From contig DATAYF010000578.1 of NCBI GenBank assembly GCA_036272735.1, forward strand, positions 1 to 26,181: a stretch of 26,181 bases of DNA. Direction: 5' to 3'. The notes beneath the pieces are model-generated. The model had not been told where the DNA came from and did not search any database. It was given only the letters and a program-made list of their open reading frames with translations. Position numbers and translations under genes: made by a program. This document shows positions 1 through 8,675 of this stretch, one piece after another (within the stretch, counting starts at the first letter, position 1; every line of letters begins with the position of its first letter). Source of the stretch: DATAYF01 sp036272735 (GTDB lineage Bacteria; Chloroflexota; Ktedonobacteria; Ktedonobacterales; Ktedonobacteraceae).

Positions 1-59
1 AGGGTGGTAGAAAACTCCCCATGCCGTGCAGCGTTGTCGCGCGGTAGAAAGGCAGTATC

Positions 60-1061
60 ATGAAGAAACTGATCAACGAGCCAGAGAACGTCGTCAAAGA
101 AGCGCTAGCGGGCATGCAAGTTGCTCACTCCGACCTGTTGCGCGTGGATATCGAGCAGCAAATTATTGTGCGCCGGGACGCGCCCATTGCTGGCAAAGTA
201 GGCGTTATTTCAGGTGGTGGTAGCGGACACGAACCCATGCACGGCGGCTTTGTGGGCGCTGGTATGCTCGATGCAGCCTGTCCCGGAGCAATATTTACCT
301 CGCCAGTGCCAGACCAGGTGGTAGCAGCAACGCAGGCAGCAAACGGCGGCGCGGGTGTCTTGCATATCGTCAAAAACTACACTGGCGACGTGCTCAACTT
401 CGAAATGGCAGCCGAGTTAGCCGCAGCCGAGGGCATCGAGATTGCCAGCGTCGTCACCAACGACGATGTGGCCGTGCAGGACAGCCTGTATACTGCGGGC
501 AGGCGTGGCGTGGGGGTAACGGTACTGCTTGAAAAAATCGTGGGCGGCTTTGCAGAAACCAAAGCGCCACTCAAGCAGGTAGCAGAGCTGGCGCACAAGG
601 TGAACGAGCGTGGACGTAGCATGGGGATGGCCTTGACGCCCTGCACCGTGCCCACGGCGGGCAAACCAACCTTTGAGTTGGGCGCAGACGAAATGGAGAT
701 CGGCATTGGTATTCACGGAGAGCCAGGACGTCGTCGCGTACCGTTGGATTCCGCACGCGACATCACCGAAATGCTCGCCACGCCGATCATCGAAGACCTG
801 GGGCTAAAAGCAGGTGAGCAGGTTCTGGCCTTCGTCAACGGCATGGGTGGCACACCGCTTATAGAACTCTACGTCGTCTTCAACGAGCTACAACGCATCT
901 TGCAAGGCCAACGCATCGGCATCGTACGTTCGCTGGTGGGCAACTACATCACCTCGTTAGAGATGGCTGGCTGTTCGCTCACCCTGCTACGCATGGACGA
1001 CGATCTCATCACGTATTGGGATGCGCCGGTGCACACAGCAGCGTTGCGTTGGGGTAGGTAA
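60..1061 (+). CDS. dhaK: Dihydroxyacetone kinase, DHA-binding subunit DhaK
   Basis: This is the substrate-binding subunit of the PEP-dependent (PTS-type) dihydroxyacetone kinase, which makes DHA phosphate in the cytoplasm. The 333-residue length is normal for DhaK. The motif GGGSGHEP (about residues 52-59) supplies the conserved His57. Asp110 lies in NYTGDVLNF and matches the catalytic Asp of the family. His219 in GIHGEPG matches the histidine that binds DHA covalently as a hemiaminal. All key residues are present, so the protein should be active. The ATG at 60 begins the conserved N-terminus, with a purine-rich stretch (GAAAGG) just upstream. It is the first gene of dhaK-dhaL-dhaM. The promoter and any regulator lie outside the window, and the 59 bases upstream show no recognisable gene. 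Identification is secure. Confidence 0.97.
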   Translation: MKKLINEPENVVKEALAGMQVAHSDLLRVDIEQQIIVRRDAPIAGKVGVISGGGSGHEPMHGGFVGAGMLDAACPGAIFTSPVPDQVVAATQAANGGAGVLHIVKNYTGDVLNFEMAAELAAAEGIEIASVVTNDDVAVQDSLYTAGRRGVGVTVLLEKIVGGFAETKAPLKQVAELAHKVNERGRSMGMALTPCTVPTAGKPTFELGADEMEIGIGIHGEPGRRRVPLDSARDITEMLATPIIEDLGLKAGEQVLAFVNGMGGTPLIELYVVFNELQRILQGQRIGIVRSLVGNYITSLEMAGCSLTLLRMDDDLITYWDAPVHTAALRWGR

Positions 1062-1140
1062 TCATACTATATATACTATATGCAACCAACAAGACCCCAC
1101 GTTGCCAAAGTCAGCAGTTACAAGAGGAGTTGAAAACGCC

Positions 1141-1770
1141 ATGACCCACGAAGATATCAAGCATTGGCTCGAACGTGTCACAGTCGTTTTACATGAGCAG
1201 GCAGCGTATTTAACCCAGCTCGATTCAGATATCGGCGACGCGGATCATGGTGTCAACTTAGATCGTGGCTTCAGGGCAGTACGCGAAAAATTGCTCGCAA
1301 CGCCCCCGGAGGACCTACCAACCCAATTGAGCATGGTGGGCAAAACGCTTATTTCTAAGGTGGGAGGAGCCAGCGGCCCGCTCTATGGCACTGCATTTTT
1401 ACGCGCATCGGGAGCGGTAAGCACGAAGCAAGAGCTAACGCAGGCCGACGTTGTAGCAATGCTGGAAGCCTTCGTGGGCGGCGTCGTGGCACGGGGGAAA
1501 GCCCAGGTTGGCGAGAAAACGATGCTTGATGCGCTGATTCCAGCGCTAGAAGCCGCCAAACAGGCACTGCAAGAAGGTGCATCGCTGGCAGAACTGACCC
1601 TTTACACCAGCGCCGCCGCTGAAAAGGGCATGTTAAACACCATTCCACTATTGGCAACCAAAGGCAGAGCCAGCTACTTAGGAGAGCGCAGCATCGGGCA
1701 CCAGGACCCAGGAGCAACGTCAAGCTGGTTGATCATACGCAGCCTGGCCGAAACATGCGCTGATAAATAG
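1141..1770 (+). CDS. dhaL: Dihydroxyacetone kinase, ADP-binding subunit DhaL
   Basis: DhaL carries a tightly bound ADP that is rephosphorylated by DhaM and then phosphorylates the DHA held by DhaK. The 209-residue protein has the family signature DSDIGDADHG (residues 28-37), whose aspartates hold the two Mg ions. It also has the nucleotide-loop motifs GGASGPLYG, GEKTMLDAL and the C-terminal GERSIGHQDPGATS. The reading frame is open further upstream to 1021, but I chose ATG 1141. It starts the conserved MTHEDIKHWL helix and is preceded by AAGAGGAG at good spacing, whereas the upstream part would overlap dhaK. The gap to dhaK is 79 bp, with a short repeated ACTATAT stretch. DhaL is followed after 60 bp by the dhaM fusion. 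Confidence 0.96.
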   Translation: MTHEDIKHWLERVTVVLHEQAAYLTQLDSDIGDADHGVNLDRGFRAVREKLLATPPEDLPTQLSMVGKTLISKVGGASGPLYGTAFLRASGAVSTKQELTQADVVAMLEAFVGGVVARGKAQVGEKTMLDALIPALEAAKQALQEGASLAELTLYTSAAAEKGMLNTIPLLATKGRASYLGERSIGHQDPGATSSWLIIRSLAETCADK

Positions 1771-1830
1771 AAGTTAGCCAACCAATTACAACAGCGGCAA
1801 CGTTGAATGATCCAGAGAAGAGAGGACACG

Positions 1831-4434
1831 ATGAGCGTAGGCCTCGTGATTGTCTCGCATAGCGCTCAACTTGCGAAAGGAGTTGCAGAACTTGCTGGAC
1901 AGATGGTACAGGGCAAAGTCACGTTAGCAGATGCCGGAGGGACCGAGGGCGATCTGCTCGGTACGTCTGTGGACAAAATCTACTCAGCCCTGCAAAGCGT
2001 CATGAACCCGGATGGCGTCCTGGTGCTGCTCGACCTGGGAAGCGCTGTACTCTCTACAGAGACCGCCCTGGAAATGCTTGATCCAGCCGAGCAGAGCCGG
2101 GTGCAGATCAGTTCCGCACCCCTCGTCGAAGGCACTTTTGCCGCCGCGCTAGAGGCTTCGTTGGGCAGCAACCTCACCTGCGTGAGGGAAGCGGCCGAAC
2201 AGACCACCAGCAAAAAGGAACTTCAAAAACTCAAACCAATCGAGCAAGAGCAACAACGAGATAGGCAAGTCGAACTCACAGAGAGCCTCCAGGCGCAACA
2301 GCAGCCCGTGCCGCGGACCACAACGGATCAGCCCAGTGAAATCCAGTTCGTCATCACCAATCCTACCGGTTTGCATGCGCGGCCCGCCGTGCAGCTTGTC
2401 CAAACAGCGGCCCGCTTTCACGCCGACATCCAGATCCTGGCCCACAATAAACAGGCCAATGCGGCGCGCATCTCAGAGGTACTCAAGCTAGCGGTGCACC
2501 AGAACGAAACCATTACTGTGCGTGCAAGCGGACAAGATGCCGATGCCGCCCTGCAAGCGCTGAGTGAACTTGTGCAGGAAAATTTCCACGAACGTGAAGC
2601 TGCTACGTCGCCAGATCAGCCCGCTATTTCATCACAGCAAGCCACGCCAGCAGAAGCACACGTCCTCAATAAGCAATGGCAGGGCATCGCAACCTCAAAA
2701 GGCATCGCACTCGGCCCGGCCTTCCTCTACCAAACAAAGATTGCTCAATTAAGCAGCCTGCCAACGCAACACGTCGCGCCAGAACAGGTGCCCGATGAGC
2801 AGGCGAAACTGCACGCGGCCATTATCACCGCCGCGCAGCATCTGCTGGACCTGGCACAAGAGGTAAGACACACCATTGGTGAGAGCGAGGCTGGCATTTT
2901 TGAGGCGCAGACATTGTTGTTGCAAGATCCCGCGTTTCTACAAGCAGCATTTGCGACCCTCAATAAACAACAGGTCGATGCAGTGAGCGCACTGGCGCTC
3001 ACAGGAGAACAACAGGCACAAAAACTCGCAAAAAGCACTAATACGCTGATCGCGCAGCGCTCCAACGATATACGAGATGCGGTGGTCAGAGCCATCATGA
3101 TACTCAGCAGACAGGATATAGCCGAGCAGAGTTTGCAAGCCATGCAGCAACCAGGCATTGTCGTCGCCAGAGATCTTCCGCCCTCCGATACAGCACTATT
3201 GCGGCCTGAGATGGTGCTCGGTATTTGCACTATACAGGGCGGGCCAACGGCGCATGCCGCAATACTGGCCCGCGCATTAGGTATTCCAGCCATAGCAGGC
3301 TTACCAGAAGCAGTGCTGGACTGCATTCACAACGGCGAAGAACTGGCGTTGAACGCGGAACAGGGCTTGCTCTACCAACAACCCAACGACGAGGTGCGCC
3401 AACAACTCAGCCAGGATCTCGCCGGGCAACAACAACAAGAAGTGGCAAAACGCCGGATGCAACAACCAATTGTGATTCATGGCAAACGTATCTATCTGCA
3501 GGCCAACATTGGCAGAGCAACCGAGGCGCAAACAGCGCGAGAATGGAGAGCCGAAGGCATCGGACTCTTACGCACCGAGTTTCTCTTTGCTGCTGCTCCG
3601 ACGTTACCAGGCATAGAAGAACAACGCCAGCGCTATGCACAAATCTTCCGTGCCTTTCAAGGTTCCAGGCGACACAAAGCTGGACCAATTGTAGCCCGCA
3701 CGCTTGACGCCGGTGCCGATAAGCCAATGCCCGCGCTGGCCAAAGCCATTGGATTGCAGCCGGAAGCCAATCCTGCGTTGGGACTCCGAGGGTTACGCAT
3801 TCACCTTGCGCATCCAGAACTCCTGAAGCAGCAATTTCAAGCGTTGCTGCTGGCTGCCGCTGATACCAGGGTAGAGCTACGTATTATGGTTCCCATGCTC
3901 ACGACAGTTGAGGAGTGGCAACAGGTCAAGCACCTATTCGCACAGACGCATACACAACTTCGCGCACAGCATAAAGACATTCCGCAGCAGGTGCCGTTAG
4001 GCATCATGATAGAGGTTCCAGCCGCGGCACTCATGGCCCGCGAACTGGCGACAAACTGCGATTTTTTCAGTATCGGCGTCAACGATCTACTGCAATACAT
4101 CCTGGCCTGTGACCGTACGATGGCATACGTAACGTCGCTTTACACCTCTATGCAACCGGCGCTATTCCGCTTGCTGAAATACGTCGCAGACGCGGGACAA
4201 GAGGCGCATATCCCAGTAGCAGTCTGCGGAGAAATAGCCAGGGAGACGTTGCTAGCACCGGTGCTGGTCGGCTTAGGAATAACCGAACTGAGCATGGCAC
4301 CAACAGCCATTCATGCCGTACGAACAGCACTGACGAGAAAGCAGGACCAGAACTTTGCGACGTTGGCTGAGCAGGTATTGCATGCAAAGACGGCAGCCGA
4401 GGTGTCGAACATCTGCGCACGCTTTGCCGAGTAG
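1831..4434 (+). CDS. dhaM: DhaM-HPr-enzyme I fusion phosphotransferase
   Basis: This 867-residue multidomain phosphocarrier feeds phosphate from PEP to DhaL. Domains in order: an EIIA(Man)-like DhaM domain (residues 1-120) with active His10 in VIVSHSA; a Gln/Glu-rich linker (about 125-165); an HPr domain (about 170-255) with active His182 in GLHARP; and a complete enzyme I (about 285-867). Enzyme I has phospho-His475 in GGPTAHAAIL, the PEP-domain motifs GIGLLRTEFLF, NPALGLRGLRI and MIEVPAAALMA, and Cys799 in VAVCGE. E. coli DhaM carries only a truncated enzyme I; here the PEP-binding C-terminal domain is present. I chose ATG 1831 because it begins MSVGLVIVSH and follows AGAGAGGA; an upstream in-frame ATG at 1807 lacks a site. 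It is the last gene of the dha operon and stops four bases before an inverted-repeat element. Confidence 0.94.
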   Translation: MSVGLVIVSHSAQLAKGVAELAGQMVQGKVTLADAGGTEGDLLGTSVDKIYSALQSVMNPDGVLVLLDLGSAVLSTETALEMLDPAEQSRVQISSAPLVEGTFAAALEASLGSNLTCVREAAEQTTSKKELQKLKPIEQEQQRDRQVELTESLQAQQQPVPRTTTDQPSEIQFVITNPTGLHARPAVQLVQTAARFHADIQILAHNKQANAARISEVLKLAVHQNETITVRASGQDADAALQALSELVQENFHEREAATSPDQPAISSQQATPAEAHVLNKQWQGIATSKGIALGPAFLYQTKIAQLSSLPTQHVAPEQVPDEQAKLHAAIITAAQHLLDLAQEVRHTIGESEAGIFEAQTLLLQDPAFLQAAFATLNKQQVDAVSALALTGEQQAQKLAKSTNTLIAQRSNDIRDAVVRAIMILSRQDIAEQSLQAMQQPGIVVARDLPPSDTALLRPEMVLGICTIQGGPTAHAAILARALGIPAIAGLPEAVLDCIHNGEELALNAEQGLLYQQPNDEVRQQLSQDLAGQQQQEVAKRRMQQPIVIHGKRIYLQANIGRATEAQTAREWRAEGIGLLRTEFLFAAAPTLPGIEEQRQRYAQIFRAFQGSRRHKAGPIVARTLDAGADKPMPALAKAIGLQPEANPALGLRGLRIHLAHPELLKQQFQALLLAAADTRVELRIMVPMLTTVEEWQQVKHLFAQTHTQLRAQHKDIPQQVPLGIMIEVPAAALMARELATNCDFFSIGVNDLLQYILACDRTMAYVTSLYTSMQPALFRLLKYVADAGQEAHIPVAVCGEIARETLLAPVLVGLGITELSMAPTAIHAVRTALTRKQDQNFATLAEQVLHAKTAAEVSNICARFAE

Positions 4435-4437
4435 TTG

Positions 4438-4574
4438 TTGCTCGTAGGGACCGATTGATCGTGTCCGGCGAACCCTCTCGACCAATCGACCCAGCGCTTG
4501 CAACGTCGAGACTGCGGTGGTTGTGATTGATCAATAAGGGACGGCGGACACGATCAATCGGTCCCTACGAGCAA
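4438..4574. repeat. MITE-like inverted-repeat element, copy 1
   Basis: The two ends are perfect 30-bp inverted repeats (4438-4467 and 4545-4574) containing GTAGGGACCGATTGATCG on the left and its complement on the right, around a core of about 77 bp. A related element lies at 14789-14912 in the opposite orientation. It shares the end sequence with one base changed (GATTGATC versus GATTTATC) and a similar core. No open reading frame and no clear target-site duplication were seen. It sits between the convergent stops of dhaM and the GH4 gene and could also act as a bidirectional terminator, although no long T tract follows the stem. A non-autonomous mobile or repetitive element is the better explanation. 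Confidence 0.75.
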
Positions 4575-4621
4575 TTATTTACGTTCCACACTCAATCAGC
4601 ATTGATTATCTGCCAGCCAAA

Positions 4622-4641
4622 CCATAAACGTTGCTTTATGG
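4622..4641. repeat. Short inverted repeat in the dhaM/GH4 gap
   Basis: CCATAAA and TTTATGG form a perfect 7-bp stem around a 6-base loop (4629-4634). It lies between two convergent genes. It may help end transcription from either side, but no strong T run follows. Confidence 0.35.
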
Positions 4642-4665
4642 CATGATGATATATAAAGAAGCGGT

Positions 4666-4684
4666 TATGTGTCCCGGACACATA
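4666..4684. terminator. Near-perfect palindrome just past the GH4 stop
   Basis: TATGTGTCCCGGACACATA is a 19-bp palindrome with a single central base. It begins ten bases beyond the stop of the minus-strand GH4 gene. As RNA it would form a 7-bp stem with a 5-base loop. No U-rich tract follows on the minus strand, so it is either a weak terminator or a protein-binding site. The position favours a 3' end function. Confidence 0.35.
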
Positions 4685-4693
4685 CACCATCAT

Positions 4694-5998
4694 CTATGCA
4701 TGAAATGGCTCCAGGTACGCTCGTTGTGCCTCCCACATCTCGTCGAAAAGCGCGCTAAGTTCAGCGGGCGAGCAGACGGCAGCACTCAGCGGATCAAGCA
4801 GTAGAGCATAGCGGGCGGCCTCTTTGTCTTTGGTCAGTAGCGCCTCACACACCAGTGTATGCACCGCCATGTGCGCACGATTTAGGGCGGCAAGCTGTTC
4901 CGGCAACTTACCAAAATGACAAGGCTGTACGCCATTACGATCAACCAGGCAGGCAACTTCCACGCAACCATCGGGCAGGTTGTCGATCAAGCCAGCGTTG
5001 CGCACGTTGCCGTAAATGATGGAGGGCTGGTGCTTCGTCATAGCTTCGATGATGATCGAACCATACTCGTAACTACGCTGGAATGGAATTTCACGGGTGC
5101 CGTCGAGCATTTCGCGGATCGAAACCTCGTTCTGCTCGCGCCACGTTGGCCAATTATTCGCATAGAAGCCGGTCTCGCCCAGGTAGCCCGCGCGGCAATA
5201 GCGCTCGACCAGTTCGGGACGCTTGCGGAAGTAGGGGACGTATTCAGAAAAGTGGCCGCTACTCTCGGTAACAAACGCACCGAAGTATTTTGCCATCTCG
5301 AAACGGACGGGGTCTTTCTCGTACACCTCCGGGTCTTGCATGCGTTCAAGCAGGCGCGGATACATGTCCTGCCCGTGGTGGCGCAAAACGGTGAACCAGG
5401 CGTTATGGTTGATGCCAGCACAGCGCCACTCAAGCTCGTCGTAGGGCACATCAAGATAGCCTGCGAGTTGACGCGAGGACCCTTGCACACTGTGGCAAAG
5501 ACCAACCGTACGCATATTTGTACTGGTAAGCGCGGCAAGGGTCAAGATAGACATTGGGTTTGTATAATTCAAGACCTGGGCGTTGGGGCACAACGCCTCA
5601 GCATCGTGCAGAATATCCAACCACGCGGGACCGGTGCGCAAGGCTTTGAAGATGCCACCAGGGCCGATGGTATCGCCGATACACTGGTTGATACCATATT
5701 TTAGAGGAATATCAAAATCGTGGCGCACATTCGCCAGACCGGCAACTTCAATCGTATTAATGAGGAAATCGCTACCGGCAAGCACATCGCGGCGCTGTGT
5801 TGACCCTTCGACCCGCCAGTGTTTACCACTTTTCTCGATCAGTTTTTCAGCAATCTGCTGGGCCAGTTCCAGGCGTGCAGCATCGATATCGACCAGTGCA
5901 AACGTCCCCTCGTCACAATCCTCGATCTGCAAAATATCGGTCATAAGCTGACGTGCGAATACGGTACTTCCTGCTCCCAAGAAGGTTATCTTTGGCAT
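4694..5998 (-). CDS. GH4 family glycosidase (alpha-galactosidase/alpha-glucosidase type)
   Basis: This is an NAD- and Mn-dependent glycoside hydrolase of family 4, which cleaves by an oxidation-elimination mechanism in the cytoplasm. The 434-residue length is typical. The N-terminal Rossmann motif FLGAGST (residues 6-12) binds NAD. NYTNPM (144-149) and the metal ligands Cys168 in GLCHSVQ and His198 in GINHNAW are all present. A CHSVQ motif is typical of MelA-type alpha-galactosidases and related unphosphorylated-sugar enzymes, and differs from the Cys-Asn form of the 6-phospho-glycosidases. The exact sugar cannot be read from sequence. The ATG at 5998 is preceded by AGGAG on the minus strand (6013-6017). 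It stands alone, with no sugar transporter beside it in this window. Confidence 0.93.
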   Translation of the reverse strand: MPKITFLGAGSTVFARQLMTDILQIEDCDEGTFALVDIDAARLELAQQIAEKLIEKSGKHWRVEGSTQRRDVLAGSDFLINTIEVAGLANVRHDFDIPLKYGINQCIGDTIGPGGIFKALRTGPAWLDILHDAEALCPNAQVLNYTNPMSILTLAALTSTNMRTVGLCHSVQGSSRQLAGYLDVPYDELEWRCAGINHNAWFTVLRHHGQDMYPRLLERMQDPEVYEKDPVRFEMAKYFGAFVTESSGHFSEYVPYFRKRPELVERYCRAGYLGETGFYANNWPTWREQNEVSIREMLDGTREIPFQRSYEYGSIIIEAMTKHQPSIIYGNVRNAGLIDNLPDGCVEVACLVDRNGVQPCHFGKLPEQLAALNRAHMAVHTLVCEALLTKDKEAARYALLLDPLSAAVCSPAELSALFDEMWEAQRAYLEPFHA

Positions 5999-6116
5999 GG
6001 CTACATTTATACTCCTAAACTAACTTTCACATCATCGTTGATCAAGCAAGCGCGCACTTACTCGACAATACTAATGGTAGCATACGACGGCCTGCGATGG
6101 AAGGTGCAGGAGCAGG

Positions 6117-7034
6117 TTATGCACCGGCGTAGGTGACGATGAGGTCGGTGACGTAGCCAAGCAGGAAACCAATCAGTAACCCCCACATCACAATCTCAGG
6201 CATATGGTAGCGCTTGGCAACACCGAGCAGTTCGGTGACGACGTAGATGATTGCGCCCGCGGCCAGGGCCAGGCAGAAAATGAAAACCGACGTCGATTGG
6301 AAGGCAATGCCAACAACCGTGCCCAGGAACGTCGGACCACCACCAATCAGCCCCAGAAGCGCGATAAATTTCCACGATACCCGCTGGCCAGTCATCGGAC
6401 CAGCAATGCCAAAACCCTCGGTCATATTATGTAAGCCAAAGCCGATAATCAGGACTATCGCAAGTTGCAAAGCGCCGGAAGCCGCCGATTGTCCGATAGC
6501 TAAGCCTTCAGAAAAGTTGTGGAAGCCAATACCGGTTGCAATGACGAGTGCAAGCGTTCTGGTTGACATTTCACCAGCAGCAGGAGCTACGGCGGCGGGT
6601 GTTGCCTGCGCCTGCTTTGCAGCAGCAACATCACGTGCATCGGTAGCAGCGCTCACGCCAGCAAGCGCAGGCTCAGGAGCTACGACAGATTGTGAAGCTC
6701 GACGCGCCGGGTTGGTAACACGGCCGCTAAGATAGCGCGTGAAATAGGCCAGGCCAACGAGGCCAATCAACAGCCCAAGAACGACCAGAGCAACGCTGCC
6801 CACCAGCGCGAAGCCGCTGGCATGCTGTGTATGTACTTCAGCGATCAAGGTGTTGATTGGCTCGGTCGCTTTACTGACGACATCATACAGCAAGAAGAGC
6901 AGTATGCCAGTCGCTAGCATGCTCAAGAACGCTTTTAACGAGAGAGGAGCGCGTTTCAAAAAAGCGATAGGTAATCCGAGGTAAATAGTGAGACCGGCAA
7001 ACGCCCCAAGTAGAATAACCGTACCAGTGGGCAC
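6117..7034 (-). CDS. ZIP-family divalent metal transporter
   Basis: This 305-residue membrane protein belongs to the ZIP family, which imports zinc or other divalent metals into the cytoplasm. Three N-terminal helices are followed by a hydrophilic Ala/Pro-rich loop (about residues 105-156). Then come the two metal-site helices, HNFSEG (His172, Asn173, Glu176) and HNMTEG (His202, Asn203, Glu206), and three further helices. The frame is open up to 7106, but I chose the GTG at 7034. It is preceded by AGAAAGGA at good spacing and starts just before the first helix; the upstream 24 residues are hydrophilic and unlike the family. An inverted repeat about 100 bp upstream and a nearby Fur-family regulator gene suggest metal control, but no direct evidence is visible. 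Confidence 0.9.
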   Translation of the reverse strand: MPTGTVILLGAFAGLTIYLGLPIAFLKRAPLSLKAFLSMLATGILLFLLYDVVSKATEPINTLIAEVHTQHASGFALVGSVALVVLGLLIGLVGLAYFTRYLSGRVTNPARRASQSVVAPEPALAGVSAATDARDVAAAKQAQATPAAVAPAAGEMSTRTLALVIATGIGFHNFSEGLAIGQSAASGALQLAIVLIIGFGLHNMTEGFGIAGPMTGQRVSWKFIALLGLIGGGPTFLGTVVGIAFQSTSVFIFCLALAAGAIIYVVTELLGVAKRYHMPEIVMWGLLIGFLLGYVTDLIVTYAGA

Positions 7035-7133
7035 AAGTGATTCCTTTCTGCCACCGTTGCTCCGAGCTTCAGGTTCCACCACGAGCCTCAACACCATACA
7101 GGGCATATGAGGTCAACGTGGATCACCTGACAT

Positions 7134-7157
7134 GGCTTGCGATAATTTCAGCAAGCC
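7134..7157. promoter_or_regulatory. Inverted repeat upstream of the ZIP gene
   Basis: GGCTTGC and GCAAGCC form a perfect 7-bp inverted repeat around ten A+T-rich bases, about 100 bp upstream of the ZIP start. On the minus strand the centre reads TTGCTGAAATTATCGCAA. A loosely similar arrangement occurs before the fur-family gene at 9139-9159. It is a candidate operator or a small hairpin. The match to known Fur or Zur boxes is weak. Confidence 0.35.
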
Positions 7158-7256
7158 GTTTGCATATCCGACCTGCTCAATAAGATATTAGGGCAGGCTA
7201 ATACCTTTTGTCAAGATGGGGTTATGTTCGCACAAGGCTATTTAATTCTCCTACGA

Positions 7257-7324
7257 ATAAGATAGAGCCTGTAAATCATCAGCTTCTACTCATAAAATCT
7301 GGCGATTTACAGGCTCTATCTTAT
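7257..7324. repeat. Perfect 21-bp inverted repeat with 26-base loop
   Basis: Positions 7257-7277 and 7304-7324 are exact reverse complements; each arm contains GATAGAGCCTGTAAATC or its complement. The element lies just beyond the 3' end of the minus-strand GNAT gene. It is long enough to form a strong hairpin, yet no T tract follows on the minus strand. It may be a transcript 3' end structure or a very small MITE-type repeat. No second copy was seen in the window. Confidence 0.6.
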
Positions 7325-7348
7325 ATCAGCATACGAGCGAGCAGGCCC

Positions 7349-8233
7349 TCATGCGATTACCTGGTAGTAATCGCATGTCCTGATTTTACGGAAGCCGCAA
7401 GACTCGTAGAGTCCGAGAGCATTGGCGTTCTTTGTCTCTACATCAAGAGCGATGTCAGGCCAGTGTTCTTCAAGCAGCAGGTCAACGATTGCCAGGAGCA
7501 TTTGCCGACCGTAGCCCCGCCCGCGATAGGGAGGTAGTACGCCAAAGGTCGCGATATCGATCTGCTCACCAAAGCTGACAGTTCTGAGTTCCCCAATTGG
7601 CAGCCTGCCAAGCAGGCCGATGTAAAAACGTTGGTTGTCTGCTAGAATAGCCTCCGTGATCCAGTTTTCCATCTCCTCTTCAGATGCGTCAAATGCCTGC
7701 GAAACGAGATGGGTGAGGATTGGAACTTCGGTAACTTCTGCGCGCTGGAACTGTACCTGCTGTCCTTGTAACAGTTGGGGACGCTTGATGCTGGCTGGAT
7801 CAAGTACCATGCGATGTTCTGAAAAACGATATTCTTCCTTGTTTGCGGAGGCAAACGCTTTGCCGGAGGGTAAGGCGCCATCACAAACCAGCAGCAGGCC
7901 GCTAGCACCTCTCTGGTGCCAGACAGCCTTCGCTGCCTCAAAGAGAGTCGTTCCTACGCCTTTACGCCTGTGATCTGGATGCACCATACCGTAGATCTCG
8001 ATCTCTGAGTCAGGTCGGAGGTGCTGGAGGTAGGCAAAGCCGGTGAGGATATCACCCTGATAATGGAGTAACAGTGCTGGTTCGTTTCCTGATGGTGCGA
8101 GCATCTCTTCCAGGGGAACGAGAAAGTCCACACCCTCATACAGGCGATAATCCTCGATCAGCCTGGCAATATTTGCTCGATCACTTGCTGTAACCTCTGT
8201 TTTAATTTCGCCTGTTACGTTGTGTCGATTCAC
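7349..8233 (-). CDS. Tandem GNAT-domain acetyltransferase
   Basis: The protein has 294 residues with two GNAT (Gcn5-related N-acetyltransferase) folds. The first spans about residues 12-145, with an acetyl-CoA loop VHPDHRRKGVG (84-94). The second spans about 160-294, with VLPPYRGRGYG (232-242) and the usual late motif NALGLYESCGFR (271-282). Two complete CoA loops in one chain resemble the MshD (mycothiol synthase) architecture, but nothing here identifies the acceptor substrate. The start is GTG at 8233, preceded by AAGGAAGGAA. The gene is transcribed alone. The 21-bp inverted repeat downstream may mark its 3' end. Confidence 0.88.
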   Translation of the reverse strand: MNRHNVTGEIKTEVTASDRANIARLIEDYRLYEGVDFLVPLEEMLAPSGNEPALLLHYQGDILTGFAYLQHLRPDSEIEIYGMVHPDHRRKGVGTTLFEAAKAVWHQRGASGLLLVCDGALPSGKAFASANKEEYRFSEHRMVLDPASIKRPQLLQGQQVQFQRAEVTEVPILTHLVSQAFDASEEEMENWITEAILADNQRFYIGLLGRLPIGELRTVSFGEQIDIATFGVLPPYRGRGYGRQMLLAIVDLLLEEHWPDIALDVETKNANALGLYESCGFRKIRTCDYYQVIA

Positions 8234-8675
8234 GTTTCCTTCCTTAATGCTTTTTAGCGAATAAAGGCGTGCTGCATCGAAGCGCAGAGACTTGCCTCTG
8301 CTGCACTCTATCGCGATTGATTGTTGAAGTTATCGAGAAGTGTGTACCAGTGGCGTTCATGCACATGCACGAACGACATATATCACTCCGGGGTGTATAT
8401 GCTGAAGCGATTCTGCATTGAGCGTGGCATGACACAAGGGGGATAGGTATCCATGTCCTTATGATGACGTGAAGCGGTAAGATGCCTTAAGAGAGCAGTA
8501 CCGAGCTGTTAGCAGATGCGGCACACAACATGAGAGTAGGGGTGTATTTCACTTACTGTTGCTCCTTTTTGCTTGAAGAAACGATATTTCAACCGGCTGA
8601 GTATACCAGAGAGTATATCCGAAAGCAAGAGTGATCCCGTGGCCCCCGGAACAATACCATGCAGCAGAGATATTG
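8234..8675. other. Non-coding gap between GNAT and fur-family genes
   Basis: No convincing gene was found in these 442 bases; a 63-codon minus-strand frame at 8244-8435 has no recognisable features. Three structures are visible. A small hairpin, GCAGAG/CTCTGC, lies at 8284-8301. An imperfect 22-bp palindrome at 8354-8375 has CGTTC and GAACG as outer arms. An imperfect inverted repeat at 8377-8401 reads about CATATA..CACTCC / GGGGTG..TATATG. The last two are adjacent and lie 120-170 bp upstream of the GNAT start, so they could belong to its promoter region or to the 3' end of the fur-family transcript. Confidence 0.5.

Noticed and set aside
4916..5704. Long plus-strand open frame of 262 codons
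   Set aside because: It lies antisense to the well-supported GH4 gene and has no recognisable motif.
8244..8435. 63-codon minus-strand frame upstream of the GNAT gene
   Set aside because: It has no ribosome site or motif, and it overlaps inverted repeats more likely to be regulatory.
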